DNA of 64,000 nt from Takakia lepidozioides (lineage: Eukaryota > Streptophyta > Takakiopsida > Takakiales > Takakiaceae), in assembly GCA_030704615.1 (NCBI GenBank), contig CM060733.1:13454001-13518000 (forward strand). The letters run 5' to 3'. Both the position numbers and the translations under genes were made by a program. Positions 24,358 to 35,382 of this stretch are shown piece by piece; positions within the stretch are counted from its first letter, which is position 1; each line of letters begins with the position of its first letter. Below the pieces are notes generated by a model. The model was not told where the DNA came from, made no database searches, and saw only the letters and a list, made by a program, of their open reading frames with translations.

Positions 24358-25260
24358 TGGGGACATCAACCTTGGAGCATGGGGGAGGAAATGCATGTTT
24401 AGCTCGGCTTAGCTAGCTCAGGAATCCGATTGCAAAAACTTGCATTGTTCAAATTTTGTTATAAATGAAATGGTTTCCAAATGTTGTGCGTCCTATTTTG
24501 TTTGGAGTGGTGATGCATGGTATAATTGGCTAGTGTGTAGAACGCATGCTAGTTTACAAAAGTGGGAGAGGTAAATTGGGTTAATCGTGTGTTTGCACAG
24601 TGCCGAAATCGGGTGACTCACATCCAAGGGGTAACGAAACTTGCGCCTTCATTGGGAGTTCACGTGCTAGTGCGCACCTGACGCATGCGCGTACTATAAC
24701 TGCGCTACCGAGGGGGTTGCCTTGTAGTGCGGGCTAACGCGGAAGCTACGTGCTTCCGTTCACGTACTATAATCGTGTGGCCTCGGGACAAAGTCGTAGT
24801 GCGGCTTCGGCGTGTTCCCGTACCGCAAGCCAGCATTCCAAGGCGGACCCAATTGTAGTGATTGGGACGCACGATTGGTTCAAGGTTATCTTCCTAGTCA
24901 AAAAGGGATTCAAGGTGAACCCTTGCTCAAGGTAATGCCGAAAGCGGCATCATGAGTGGTCGCAAACAATGTTGTTGCAGTAAGGCGATTCGATCCTTAG
25001 GGAGGATCGTTCCTTGGCCTTGAAGTGGGCCAAGAAGAGTGCACTGGGAGGAGCTTGAGAAGCTCCACCCTTGGCCGGGACTTGGAGGAAATCAGCCGAA
25101 CTCGCTAGTGGAGAGTAGAGTTAAGTGGGGGTTTGGTTCTTTGCCATGAGACGTCATGGTACGGAAACACACTCCTTGATGTGGGACGCCACAACTTGGA
25201 TGTTCGTTTCTACAAAATGGACAAGTCAATGAGGACATCGACTCCCTGTTGGTAGGGGTG
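24358..25260 (+). other. 3' untranslated region of C1
   Basis: Non-coding spacer between the chromodomain stop and the right LTR, parallel to 30818-31725 in C2. It contains short hairpins such as gcggaagc/gcttccg near 24740-24756. No ORF is shared by both copies. Confidence 0.7.
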
Positions 25261-25475
25261 TGTCGCGGCCCTGTGCCTTGAGGGCAAGGGGTCGGGACGC
25301 AGGAGGGGCTGCCCCTGTGGTGGGGGCAGTGGCAGCGATAGGTACGGGGGGCTGAAGCACCCTTGAGTGCCCAAGGCACTCAAAGAGGTGGAGGCGCTCA
25401 CTAAATGGAGCCCCACACACCGGGTTGCGGTGGGGGTGGCTCCACAAGGGGTGGTGGTAGCTTAGCGGGACTTAG
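25261..25475 (+). repeat. Right LTR of C1, first part
   Basis: Begins tgtcgcgg and matches 14018-14240. It is interrupted at cttag by element C2. The second part is 32453-32950. Confidence 0.9.
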
Positions 25476-26199
25476 TGTTGCGGCCCTTTGCCTTGAGGGC
25501 AGGGGGTCGGGACACATGAGGGGCTGCCCCTGTGGTGGGGGCAGCGGCAGCGATAGGTATGGGGGGCTGAAGCACCCTTGAGTGCCCAAGGCACTCAAGG
25601 AGGCGGAGGCGCTCACTAAGTGGAGCCCCGCACACCGGGTTGCGGTGGAGGTGGCTCCACAAGGGGTGGTGGTAGCTTAGTGGGACTTAGTGGGGGTGGC
25701 ATAGGACTCACCATGGGGTGGAGACCTCGAGGTGGGAGTCGTGGGGAGTCTTGGGACTCATCACGGTCCATTGGGGCCGCGGTGAGTGGGCCAAGACTCA
25801 CCGCGACTCACCACCGGGAGTCGAGGGTTTTCGTGGTGGTTCGCCATAAAATGGCATGGCTGGTTATGAAACCCCCGCGGACAGCTACAGAAGTATATAT
25901 AGGGAGTAGTAACCCCGAGAACGGTGCAAGCCCGTTGGTGACCAAAAACTAGTGAGTAAGCGAGCGAGCCGGAAAGCGACCAAAGAGTGGGGAGCTGTTC
26001 CGGACTGCCATCTACCAAAGGGAATTCTCCTAGTCCCAAATAGGTGGAGGGTTTAGAGGGAAGTGGAAGGGGACCGTTATGTCCCGGTGAGCAGCCGAAA
26101 CTCCAAGTTGGCCCGGCGGCCAGGTTGGGAGTCAGGCGCGCGCATCAAAGCGAGTAACTATGACTTGAAGGGGAGTTTACCGAACTGAGGTGTGCGACA
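25476..26199 (+). repeat. 5' LTR of C2
   Basis: 724 bp with TG...CA ends. It holds a promoter TATA box and a transcribed region leading to the primer site. Differences from the 3' LTR include tgttgcgg/tgtcgcgg at the start and a few single-base changes. Confidence 0.93.
25894..25902 (+). promoter_or_regulatory. TATA box of the C2 5' LTR
   Basis: The sequence tatatatag lies in an otherwise GC-rich LTR, about 300 bp before the LTR end, and is kept in all four LTRs of this family here (also near 14422, 32136 and 32644). It probably sets the start of the genomic RNA. Confidence 0.65.
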
Positions 26200-26201
26200 C
26201 T

Positions 26202-26213
26202 TGGTATCAGAGC
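26202..26213 (+). promoter_or_regulatory. Primer binding site of C2
   Basis: tggtatcagagc two bases after the 5' LTR, complementary to the 3' end of initiator tRNA-Met. Confidence 0.9.
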
Positions 26214-26254
26214 TTAGAGTTCAGTACGCGATCGTCCTTGGGATTGGCCTCATC

Positions 26255-29200
26255 ATGGGGTCGGGCAAGCCGAAGCGAAAGCGGAACGGCCCAAAAGATG
26301 ATGATCCCGGTGAGCCCGATGGGGGCGACGTGTCACCGAGGCGGCCGTTTGAGGAAGCGATTAATGTTTCCGAAAACGAGGCCGCTCAGGAGCGGGAGGA
26401 ATCCGAGGAGTCGGAGCCCGAGGAATCTTTGAGAGCTCCGACAAACCAAGAGATGCCTCCCATGCCGGCAGCCTTTTGGGAAGGGTTGTTGGCGCAGTTT
26501 GGCGGGACGTTGAAAGACGTGTTGAAGGCGGCTAATGCCACTTCCACCAAGGCAAAGTTTAAGGTGAAGCCTAAGGAACCCGGCACCTTCGAGGGCGTTC
26601 GAAACCGGAAGGCACTCAACACCTGGCTCCTGGAGCTAGAGCAGTACTTCCGGGCGGCCAAGTTGAGTGACGAGGATCGGGTGGAAGTGGCTCCCACCTA
26701 TTTGAGGGGCTATGCTCAACAATGGTGGCAGAAACGCCTTCACGACCGAGGCCCAAGCCCGGAAACCTTGAACTGGAGTGAGTTCAAGGAATTGATGAAG
26801 AGACAGTTTGTGCCCCTCAACGCATCCTGGCTTGCCCGGGACAAGATGAGGAATTTGAAGCAAACAGATGACATTCGGGGGTATGTCCAGGCTTTCAATG
26901 TGCTGTTGCTCGAAGTCGCGGACATGGCAGAACCAGAAATGGTCTTCAACTTTGTGGCGGGACTGGCCCCATGGGCTAGGCGGAAGTTGGAGGAGAAGCC
27001 ACCCAAGACTTTGAACGAGGCAATTGAGAGAGCTGAATGTTTCTCGGATGTCCCTAGGGGTGAGAGACAAGGCCGTACGGAGCTGAACCACAAGAAGACC
27101 CGGCGGGAAGGTGACTCCTCCCGACCGGAAAAGAAGTGGGATAGGCCACGCGGCGAAAATGGCACGTGGAAATCGAAGGGAGGTCCTTCACACGTCAAGG
27201 CGGCACCCGGTGCTTCGAAAGGAAAAGCGGGTGGAGCGACTTATGGCGGACAGAAGGCGACCTTTGATGGAGTGTGTTTCAATTGCGGGGAGCCCGGGCA
27301 CATGGCCAAGAAGTGCACGAAGCCCCGGCAATTGAACATGACTCGGGCGACCACGGAGCTGTCGGAAGATACCATCAGTCGCTTGGTGGAAGCGGTGGTC
27401 GCCAGGACTTGCAAGGTAGGCAAATTTTCTTGTGAGTTGTATCAGGAAACTGGCGCCTTACGAAAAGGGAGTCAGTTATTGTTCGTGGATGGGATAATAT
27501 CCGGAACTAATGTGTCGTTGTTGGTGGACACAGGAGCGTCGCACTCCTTCATGACGCCGGCGGCGGCGCGAAAGTTGGGACTCCCGACAAGTGACGTGGG
27601 GGCCTCTATTGAGGTGCGCTCTGCCAAAGGAGAACCTCAGTTGGCGACAAGGTTGGCGTTTGATGTTCCTCTTCAACTGGGGAGTTGGGAGGGACGTGAG
27701 AACTTCACTATCTGCGAGATCGATGGAGTGGATCTCATTTTGGGAATGACCTTTTTGAGCAAATCCGGAGCGGTCATAGATGGCCGCAAGAGAGTAGTCA
27801 CGCTGCCATGTGGGAATGGTGGCGAGGTTTTACGAGTGTCGGAAACGCCCAAATCCGTGGGAGGGCGAATAAACCTTCTATCAGCAAAGGAGTGGGCCGT
27901 GGAGGAGACACACGAGTCCCAGTTTTTGCTTTACATTAGAGAAGTGAAAGGAGAAGGCGATGGGGAGCCGAGCCCAGATTGGATCAAGGGGATTTTGGAG
28001 AAATACCAGGATGTGATGCCGGAGGATTTACCAAGCGGCTTGCCACCGCGAAGAGGAGTTGACCACAAAATTGAGGTGATACCGGGATCGGAACCGCCTG
28101 CCAAGGCGCCCTACCGGTTGAGCCACAAAGAGTTGGTCGAGCTGAAGACTCAGCTCAAAGATCTAATGTCAAAGGGGTACATCCGGCCGAGTAAGTCACC
28201 TTACGGAGCCCCGGTGCTATTTGCAGACAAGAAGGATGGGACGCTGCGGATGTGTGTCGATTACAGGGCTCTGAATAAGGTGACTATCAAAAACCGGTAC
28301 CCTTTGCCAAGGATCGACGACCTCTTCGATCGGTTGGCAGGAGCGAAGTATTTCAGCCGGATCGACTTGCGCTCCGGCTATCACCAAATTCGGGTGGCGG
28401 AAGGAGATGAGGAGAAGACCGCGTGCAGGACAAGGTATGGTTCATATGAGTTCTTGGTGATGCCTTTTGGGCTCACCAATGCACCAGCGACATTTAGCAC
28501 GCTGATGAACAGCCTTTTCCAGGAGTGGTTGGATGACTTTGTGATCGTGTACATCGACGACATCTTGGTGTACTCGAAAACAAAGGAGGAGCACCTGGAG
28601 CACCTCAAAAGGGTGTTCCAAAAATTGCGAGAAGGGAAGCTGTATGCCAAAGCTTCAAAGTGCGAATTCGGGGTCACAAAAGTGGAGTTCTTGGGGCACG
28701 TGATTACACAGGATGGGATCAAAATGGATGACAGAAAGGTGAGGGCGATCTTGGACTGGGAGCCTCCGACTTCGGTCCCGGGAGTGCGATCCTTCCTAGG
28801 ACTCGCCTCCTATTACCGGAAGTATGTGAGAAATTTCGCCAAGATCGCGGGGCCGCTGTCGGACCTTCTGTGTAAATCCAAAGTCTGGGTATGGAACACA
28901 TTTTGTGGCCAAGCTTTTGCTGAATTGAAGCAGCGGATGACGGAAGCTCCAGTCTTAAAAATCCCGGAGTTCGATCGTCCGTTTGAGATTCATACAGATG
29001 CATCGGACTTCGCAATTGGGGGTGTACTTATGCAAGATGGACGTCCAGTGGCTTACGAAAGTAAGAAACTGAATGAAGTGGAGCGACGGTGGCCGACGCA
29101 CGAAAAAGAGATGAAGGCGGTGGTACATTGCCTTGAACTCTGGCGCCACTATGTTGGTTCCAACCCAGTGAAGGTGTTCACGGACAATGTCACGGTGAAG

Positions 29201-30817
29201 TATTTTGCCACGCAGCCCAAGTTGTCCCCAAAACAACTTAGGTGGCAAGATACTTTGGCAGTGTTCGACGTGGATATCCAGTACAAACCGGGACGGGACA
29301 ATGTGGTGGCCGATGCTTTAAGTAGAAAGCAGCAGCTCTTGTTGGTGTACAAGGGCGAGACGGCGCTCCAAAGGAAGATCCGGAAGGCTTGCCGGAAGGA
29401 TGAGCTGGCAAAGTGCGTGATGCAGAACTTGAGAATGGGGGTTAAATCGCAGTTCCACTTGCAAAACGGACTGCTCCGGTATAAGCAAAAACGTCTCTAT
29501 GTGCCAAAGGGAGGGATCAGGGATAGTCTCTTGAGAGAATGCCATGATAGCCCGCTTGCGGGCCACGGTGGAGCCAAGCGCACTGCGGCACTCTTGAAGA
29601 AAGAGTATTTCTGGCCCAAACTGAGGGAGGAGGCAGAGGAGTATGTTAAGACATGCACCACATGCCAACAAAACCGGAGCGAGTATAAAAAGCAAGCGGG
29701 GCTGTTACAACCCTTGCCGATTCCAGAGGGGACTTGGGAAAGCGTCTCGATGGATTTCATGACTGCTATGCCGCTGTCAAAAGGATTCGATGCAATCATG
29801 GTGGTGGTAGATAGGTTCAGTAAAATGGCCCATTTCATCCCCACCAAGGAGACGGCAACTGCGCAGGAGACAGGGCGACTTTACTTCGCCCACGTCTTAA
29901 AGCATCATGGAGTCCCGAAGGATATTGTCTCGGACCGCGATCCAAAGTTTACGAGTAAATTCTGGAGAGCACTTTGGAAGAAGATGGGGACGAGGCTGAA
30001 GATGAGCACCGCCTTCCGACCTACGACGGACGGCCAAACGGAAAGAGTGAATTCCGTAGTGAAGCAATTCTTGCGGAATTACGTGTCGGCAGACCAATCA
30101 GACTGGATGGAACACTTAGACGCGGCAGAGTTCTGTTATAATAACACAGAACACTCCGCGACGGGAGTTTCCCCTTTTGTGTTGGTCTATGGAAAAGCAC
30201 CTCTGGTGCCGACAAGTTGGGCCGCCCAGGACGTTGAGGAACCGGCAGTAGCGGCGGTACTGGAAGAACGCGAGCGTTTGTTGAAGCTCGCAAAGTACAA
30301 CATTGCCAAAGCTAGGAAACGGTATGAAAGGCAGGCGAATCGGAAGCGGAGGGAAGTGAAGTTTGAGGCAGGCACAGAGGTCTGGTTGAACATCAAGAAT
30401 TTTCGACTACCTCCGGAAATGAGTCCGAAGTTCGTACCTCCGTATGCGGGTCCCTTTCGCATTCGGAGGGTTATGAATGAGGATGTGTATGAATTGGAGC
30501 TGCCAGCAAACAGCAAGGTGCACCCAGTATTCCATGTCTCCCTTTTGAAGCCTTACTTCAAAGATGAAGCACGTCCGAATCGGCAGCAAGTGTTGCGTCC
30601 GCCACCTATGCTGTTGGATCATGAAAATGAACCCGAGTACGAGGTGGAGGCAATACTTAAGTCGAGGAGGTTCAAGAACCGAGAAACGGAGTATCTCGTC
30701 AAATGGAAGGGCTATCATCTTGTGGAGGCATCTTGGGTGCGTGCCTCAGAAATGGGAAACGCATCCGAGGCAGTTGCAGCGTTCGAAGGGCGACCTCAAA
30801 AGCGGAAGAAGCGTTGA
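26255..30817 (+). CDS. Gag-Pol polyprotein of chromovirus C2 (intact, 1520 aa)
   Basis: Makes the structural and replication proteins of the element. The start is the ATG at 26255; the open frame runs further upstream, but that part overlaps the LTR end and primer site. Domains by residue: basic/acidic N-terminus; gag core about 140-250; CCHC knuckle 341-354; protease with Val-Asp-Thr-Gly-Ala at about 424-428; reverse transcriptase with Tyr-Ile-Asp-Asp at 766-769; RNase H with Thr-Asp-Ala-Ser from 914; integrase with a His/Cys zinc site, then Asp1167, Asp1227 and Glu1263 (35 residues between the last two); chromodomain about 1462-1513 with Trp-Lys-Gly-Tyr; basic tail. Gag and Pol share one frame with no shift or stop between them, as in several plant chromoviruses. 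All catalytic residues are present. The chromodomain suggests targeting to methylated-histone chromatin. Confidence 0.95.
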   Translation: MGSGKPKRKRNGPKDDDPGEPDGGDVSPRRPFEEAINVSENEAAQEREESEESEPEESLRAPTNQEMPPMPAAFWEGLLAQFGGTLKDVLKAANATSTKAKFKVKPKEPGTFEGVRNRKALNTWLLELEQYFRAAKLSDEDRVEVAPTYLRGYAQQWWQKRLHDRGPSPETLNWSEFKELMKRQFVPLNASWLARDKMRNLKQTDDIRGYVQAFNVLLLEVADMAEPEMVFNFVAGLAPWARRKLEEKPPKTLNEAIERAECFSDVPRGERQGRTELNHKKTRREGDSSRPEKKWDRPRGENGTWKSKGGPSHVKAAPGASKGKAGGATYGGQKATFDGVCFNCGEPGHMAKKCTKPRQLNMTRATTELSEDTISRLVEAVVARTCKVGKFSCELYQETGALRKGSQLLFVDGIISGTNVSLLVDTGASHSFMTPAAARKLGLPTSDVGASIEVRSAKGEPQLATRLAFDVPLQLGSWEGRENFTICEIDGVDLILGMTFLSKSGAVIDGRKRVVTLPCGNGGEVLRVSETPKSVGGRINLLSAKEWAVEETHESQFLLYIREVKGEGDGEPSPDWIKGILEKYQDVMPEDLPSGLPPRRGVDHKIEVIPGSEPPAKAPYRLSHKELVELKTQLKDLMSKGYIRPSKSPYGAPVLFADKKDGTLRMCVDYRALNKVTIKNRYPLPRIDDLFDRLAGAKYFSRIDLRSGYHQIRVAEGDEEKTACRTRYGSYEFLVMPFGLTNAPATFSTLMNSLFQEWLDDFVIVYIDDILVYSKTKEEHLEHLKRVFQKLREGKLYAKASKCEFGVTKVEFLGHVITQDGIKMDDRKVRAILDWEPPTSVPGVRSFLGLASYYRKYVRNFAKIAGPLSDLLCKSKVWVWNTFCGQAFAELKQRMTEAPVLKIPEFDRPFEIHTDASDFAIGGVLMQDGRPVAYESKKLNEVERRWPTHEKEMKAVVHCLELWRHYVGSNPVKVFTDNVTVKYFATQPKLSPKQLRWQDTLAVFDVDIQYKPGRDNVVADALSRKQQLLLVYKGETALQRKIRKACRKDELAKCVMQNLRMGVKSQFHLQNGLLRYKQKRLYVPKGGIRDSLLRECHDSPLAGHGGAKRTAALLKKEYFWPKLREEAEEYVKTCTTCQQNRSEYKKQAGLLQPLPIPEGTWESVSMDFMTAMPLSKGFDAIMVVVDRFSKMAHFIPTKETATAQETGRLYFAHVLKHHGVPKDIVSDRDPKFTSKFWRALWKKMGTRLKMSTAFRPTTDGQTERVNSVVKQFLRNYVSADQSDWMEHLDAAEFCYNNTEHSATGVSPFVLVYGKAPLVPTSWAAQDVEEPAVAAVLEERERLLKLAKYNIAKARKRYERQANRKRREVKFEAGTEVWLNIKNFRLPPEMSPKFVPPYAGPFRIRRVMNEDVYELELPANSKVHPVFHVSLLKPYFKDEARPNRQQVLRPPPMLLDHENEPEYEVEAILKSRRFKNRETEYLVKWKGYHLVEASWVRASEMGNASEAVAAFEGRPQKRKKR

Positions 30818-31725
30818 TGGGGACATCAACCTTGGAGCGTGGGGGAGGAAATGCATGCTTAGCCCGGTTTAGCTAGCTCAGGAATCCGATTGCAAAAACT
30901 TGTATTGTACAAAAAAAATTGTGATAAAGGAAATGGGTTCCAAATATTGTGCGTCCTATTGTGTTTGGAATGGTGATGCATGGTGTGGTTGGCTGGTGTG
31001 TAGAATGCATGCTAGCTTACAAAAGTGGGAGAGGTAAATTGGGTTAATCGTGTGTTTGCGCAGTGCCGAAATCGGGTGACTCCCATCCAAGGGGCAAGGA
31101 AACTTGCGCCTTATTTGGGAGTTCAAGTGCTAGTGCGCACCTGGCGCGTGCGCGTACTATAACTGCGCTACCGAGGGGGTTGCCTTGTAGTGCGGGCTAA
31201 CGCGGAAGCTACGTGCTTCCGTTCACGTACTATAATCGTGTAGCCTCGGGACGAAGTCGTAGTGCGGCTTCGGCGTGTTCCCGTACCTCAGGCCAGCATT
31301 CCAAGGCGGACCCAATTGTAGTGATTGGGGCGCACGGTTGGTTCAAGGTTATCTTCCTAGTCAAAGAGGGTTCCAGGTGAACCCTTGCTCAAGGTGATGC
31401 CAAAAGCGGCATCATGAGCGATCGCAAGCAATGTTGTTGCAGTAAGGCGATTCGATCCTCGGGGAGGATCGTTCCTTGGCCTTGAAGTAGGCCAAGAAGA
31501 GTGCACTGGGAGGAGCTGGAGAGGCTCCACCCTTGGCCGGGACTTGGAGGAAGTCGGCCGAACTAGCTAGTGGAGAGTGGAGTCAAGTGTGGGGTTTGGT
31601 TCTTTGCCATGGGACGCCATGGTACGGAAACAAACTCCTTGATGTGGGACGCCACAACTTGGATGTTCGTTTCTACAAAATGGACAAGTCGATGAGGACA
31701 TCGACTCCCTGTTGGTAGGGGTGTG
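30818..31725 (+). other. 3' untranslated region of C2
   Basis: About 0.9 kb between the stop codon and the 3' LTR. It includes a perfect short hairpin (gcggaagc...gcttccg near 31200-31222) and a GC-rich stretch with repeated 'gtgcgcg' and 'actataa' motifs at about 31135-31250. The stretch just before the LTR (about 31711-31725, ggtaggggtgtg) is the likely polypurine tract, though it is not purely purine. Confidence 0.6.
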
Positions 31726-32447
31726 TGTCGCGGCCCTTTGCCTTGAGGGCAGGGGGTCGGGACACATGAGGGGCTGCCCCTGTGGTGGGGGCAGCGGCAG
31801 CGATAGGTATGGGGGCTGAAGCACCCTTGAGTGCCCAAGGCACTCAAGGAGGCGGAGGCGCTCACTAGTGGAGCCCCGCACACCGGGTTGCGGTGGAGGT
31901 GGCTCCACAAGGGGTGGTGGTAGCTTAGTGGGACTTAGTGGGGGTGGCATAGGACTCACCATGGGGTGGAGACCTCGAGGTGGGAGTCGTGGGGAGTCTT
32001 GGGACTCATCACGGTCCATTGGGGCCGCGGTGAGTGGGCCAAGACTCACCGCGACTCACCACCGGGAGTCGAGGGTTTTCGTGGTGGTTCGCCATAAAAT
32101 GGCATGGCTGGTTATGAAACCCCCGCGGACAGCTACAGAAGTATATATAGGGAGTAGTAACCCCGAGAACGGTGCAAGCCCGTTGGTGACCAAAAACTAG
32201 TGAGTAAGCGAGCGAGCCGGAAAGCGACCAAAGAGTGGGGAGCTGTTCCAGACTGCCAACTACCAAAGGGAATTCTCCTAGTCCCAAATAGGTGGAGGGT
32301 TTAGAGGGAAGCGGAAGGGGACCGTTATGTCTCGGTGAGCAGCCGAAACTCCAAGTTGGCCCGGCGGCCAGGTTGGGAATCAGGCGCGCGCATCAAAGCG
32401 AGTATCTATGACTTGAAGGGGAGTTTACCGAACTGAGGTGTGCGACA
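31726..32447 (+). repeat. 3' LTR of C2
   Basis: 722 bp, tgtcgcgg to gcgaca, nearly identical to 25476-26199 and directly followed by the second copy of cttag. Confidence 0.93.
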
Positions 32448-32452
32448 CTTAG

Positions 32453-32950
32453 TGGGGGTGACATATGACTCACCATGGGGCGGAGACCTTGTGGTGGGAG
32501 TCGTGGGGAGTCTTGGGACTCATCACGGTCTAATGGGGCCGTGGTGGGTAGGCCAAGACTCACCGCGACTCATCACCGGGAGTCGAGGGTCTTCGTGGTG
32601 GTTCGCCATAAAATGTGAAACCCCCGCGGACAGTCACAGAAGTATATATAGGGAATAGTAACCGCGAGAACGGTGCAAGCCCGTTGGTGACCAAAAACTA
32701 GTGAGTAAGTGAGCGAGCCGGAAAGCGACCAAGAAGTGGGGAGCTATTCCGGACTGCCATCTACCAAAGGGAATTTCCACTAGGCCCAAATTGGTGGAGG
32801 GTCTTTTGGAAGAGTAAAGGGGGATCGTTATATCCCGGTGAGCAGCCGAAGCTCCGAGTTGGCCCGGCGGCCAGGTTTGGAGTTAGGCGCGCGCATCAAA
32901 GCGAGTAACTATGACTTTAAGGGGAACTTACCAAAGTGAGGTGCGCGACA
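32453..32950 (+). repeat. Right LTR of C1, second part
   Basis: Continues 25261-25475 after the C2 insertion, from tgggggtgacatatgac to gcgcgaca, and is followed by gagcg, the target duplication of C1. Confidence 0.92.
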
Positions 32951-32955
32951 GAGCG

Positions 32956-34022
32956 AGCATCCCATATGCTATGAGCTGATCATAATTTCAAGAAATGGAT
33001 GTGTCAATTCAGAAAACAGCTCGGTGCCATAACTTCCTAGTTTTCCAAATCCATTTTCGTCTTTGCGGTATTCTTCTAGCCATTGACCCCTCTCTCCTAC
33101 CGTTGTTTTTCGAGCTCTGTTGGGGTTGGGGACAAAGGAAGAGGTAAGTCATGGAGCTTGTCTCGGGTGAAAATCCAGGGGCCAGGATTTTTCTCATGGT
33201 AAGGATCATCCGTGGATTCATGACACCTGTCCAGGTTCGAAAGTCTAGGAAAGAGCACAGGGCCAAGATTTTACAGATGGAGTACATGCAAGACAACATG
33301 GTTCACATATGAGTGCAAAGTTTACTTATGACCTGGCACACTCACCCAGGCTGTAGAGATAAACACAGAGTAAAATAAGGGTCAACTTTCGTGTGTCCCG
33401 GGCAACACAAGACAAAAATGGCGGGCCCTTTAGGCTATTATGTAGGCCAAGGAGAGCAATACTGTACATGGAAGTTTGGTGGCAGATTTTGACTAAGTTC
33501 ATTGCCGGCAATTGACTTTTACCTGCTGTACTCTTTCCCTCACCTCAATCCGCCACCCGCAGGGACCCACGTAGCATCCCCTCCTCACGCTAGGACCCAC
33601 CGTGTGGACCGGTGACCCACTCAACGGGTAGACAGCGAGGCAAACCTACTCCCACCTGTTTTGAACCCTACGTCACATACAAGTGACAGTTCACCATATT
33701 TTACGACGATGATGCACCAACGTCAGTCAAGATTGGTGCCCTGTAGGTGCCAGAAAAATCAATGAATGCGCCAGGTCCAGGGACTTGCATACCCAGTGTA
33801 AGGCATGGACAGAAATTTTATTAGTTGACATCATCATTCTTCGCTGACGCGTCATCATTCAAGTGCCCCATCCTGTTGGGGGATGGTCACACAAAGCGTA
33901 ACGCCCTGGACAGCCTGTGGCGGAATGTTCACAGAAAGCGTAACGCCCTATCGGCACTTGCCTCAAATCTTCACCTGTATAAGCATACGTCCAAGTACAC
34001 TAAAAAATTTCTGGTAGTGCTT
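32956..34022. other. Sparse region downstream of C1
   Basis: No recognised gene. A possible small plus-strand exon lies at about 33080-33142 (tag acceptor, gtaagt donor), unassigned; it could be a later exon of the CNNM fragment. A short direct repeat (cacaaagcgtaacgccct and cacagaaagcgtaacgccct) lies at about 33887-33907 and 33928-33949. Confidence 0.35.
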
Positions 34023-34068
34023 TTAGATGACACTGGACAATCGGGCCAACGGCACAGGCTACCCTAGT
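34023..34068 (+). repeat. Solitary terminal fragment of the long-TIR element family
   Basis: The stretch 'tagatgacactgga' through 'gggccaacggcacaggctaccctag' matches the outer end of the right TIR at 55645-55680 and, inverted, the left TIR at 42379-42420. No further TIR sequence extends to the left, so this is a truncated relic. Confidence 0.7.
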
Positions 34069-34952
34069 GGAACCGAAGTATAAGCCCAGCGAATTTACAG
34101 ATCCTGCTGCTCTATGCAGAGGGCCAACGGACGGTTTTGAAGGCACCTGTTGAAATTGCAACACCCACTGAAGCATCATCCAAATGGAAAGTACAATGTT
34201 AGAAGAATGTCCTTGAATGACTATTGAATCCTTCAACAATGTCCCTAGAGGCATTCGATGTACACCTCTGCAAACAAAAAGCCCCGTCTTTAGTCTTTAC
34301 TGAACTAGGCAAGCCTAGTGATAACAAAGACAACTTACAATGCAATTTTGCCAATGATTCTCTTATTTCATAATCTCAGATCCATGCATTGATGCGGTGA
34401 CCCCAACCATACAGTTACTGTTGATCATACCTTATTTCCCACTGAGATTCGTTCTACGGCCATGTCTAGGCCTCCGTGTCATTGCCCCACGTAAATGGAC
34501 TCGAGGTATTTATAAGCTTCGGCTCCAGAATACGATATGTGACTGTATGGAATAAGCACATGAGAGGAGGGTCTTAGGAGCGGGACTCGGGAGGTGTGAG
34601 CGCCACCCACCTTCCCAGTGTGGGAGGGGATTTAAGTGGCGGTCTGCCGGCGGCTTCCGGAGCTCTGCGTCACACACTTGCCTGGGTAAGCATAGTCCTC
34701 ACCTAATTTTGCTAACAAAACAGTGAAAAGTGCAGCCAAACTCTCTAGCATAAAACCCAATATCAGATCAGATTATCATGGTGTATGTACGTATGTACCT
34801 ACATACCTTGTGTAGATTGTTGTGGGGCATTGACCTTTCATTTAGACTATTGCTTCGCATGTCACCATTGAGTCTTTCTACAGAAACACGAGAACGACAT
34901 TAAAAAGTCACACAGGTTAATTCATACTGAAGACTCGTGGCAGGGAGTTTCT
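34069..34952. other. Region without recognised features
   Basis: No convincing exon or repeat seen in about 0.9 kb. Scattered short open frames lack family resemblance. Confidence 0.4.
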
Positions 34953-35272
34953 ACCAGTGTTGGTCTGCATATAAGCAAAAGACTAGTATAAACATAGGTA
35001 TATACACTAGTACGTAAACATCAGACAAATCAGACAATCTGCTGGACACTTGATAATTGATAAATTTTAATTACAAATGCACTTGACTGACACCAGTAAT
35101 GACTGATACCTAAGACCAACAGGTATTGCGATCATGATATTTACTACTCGTGCTAGTATCGAGATAAAAATACATCTGCCATTATACAATACCAGACTGG
35201 TATGAACGTTTTGTGAGACCTTTGGTACTCATACCAGTCTCTGTCCTAACGTGATACCAGACCAACACTGGT
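34953..35272. mobile_element. MITE-like element with 15-bp inverted ends
   Basis: accagtgttggtctg at 34953-34967 recurs inverted as cagaccaacactggt at 35258-35272. The 290-bp interior is AT-rich, with further short palindromic stretches (actagtata, ataccagtct). No clear target duplication was found, so the class is uncertain. Confidence 0.55.
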
Positions 35273-35382
35273 TTTACAAGCTCCTGGAAGCCAAATTTGT
35301 TGTGGGAGAGAAGAGCTATCAATGCAAGGCTTGAACAGTTTGTAACTTCATTTCTTCACTATTAATTCCTTACGCACAGGTT

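Larger units (their letters stand above)
25476..32447 (+). mobile_element. Chromovirus C2, young intact Ty3/Gypsy element inserted in the C1 right LTR
   Basis: 6972 bp, target duplication cttag at 25471-25475 and 32448-32452. LTRs at 25476-26199 and 31726-32447 differ at only about ten positions by eye. It has a tRNA-Met primer site and one uninterrupted Gag-Pol frame. It belongs to the same family as the element it inserted into, so this is a self-insertion. The near-identical LTRs and open frame indicate recent transposition and possible activity. Confidence 0.95.
14018..32950 (+). mobile_element. Chromovirus C1 (Ty3/Gypsy), old copy with two nested insertions
   Basis: A TG...CA element with 5-bp target duplication gagcg at 14013-14017 and 32951-32955. 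Its left LTR is 14018-14729. Its right LTR is split by element C2 into 25261-25475 and 32453-32950. Internal sequence matches C2 closely but is broken by stops and two large deletions, one of them containing the Gypsy element G1 (16046-21916). Removing C2 (and one cttag) and G1 leaves about 6.1 kb. It landed about 130 bp beyond the last readable CNNM exon. Confidence 0.9.

Noticed and set aside
33009-33299. 96-aa minus-strand ORF downstream of C1
   Set aside because: No family resemblance and a possible plus-strand exon overlaps it; evidence too weak to call either.
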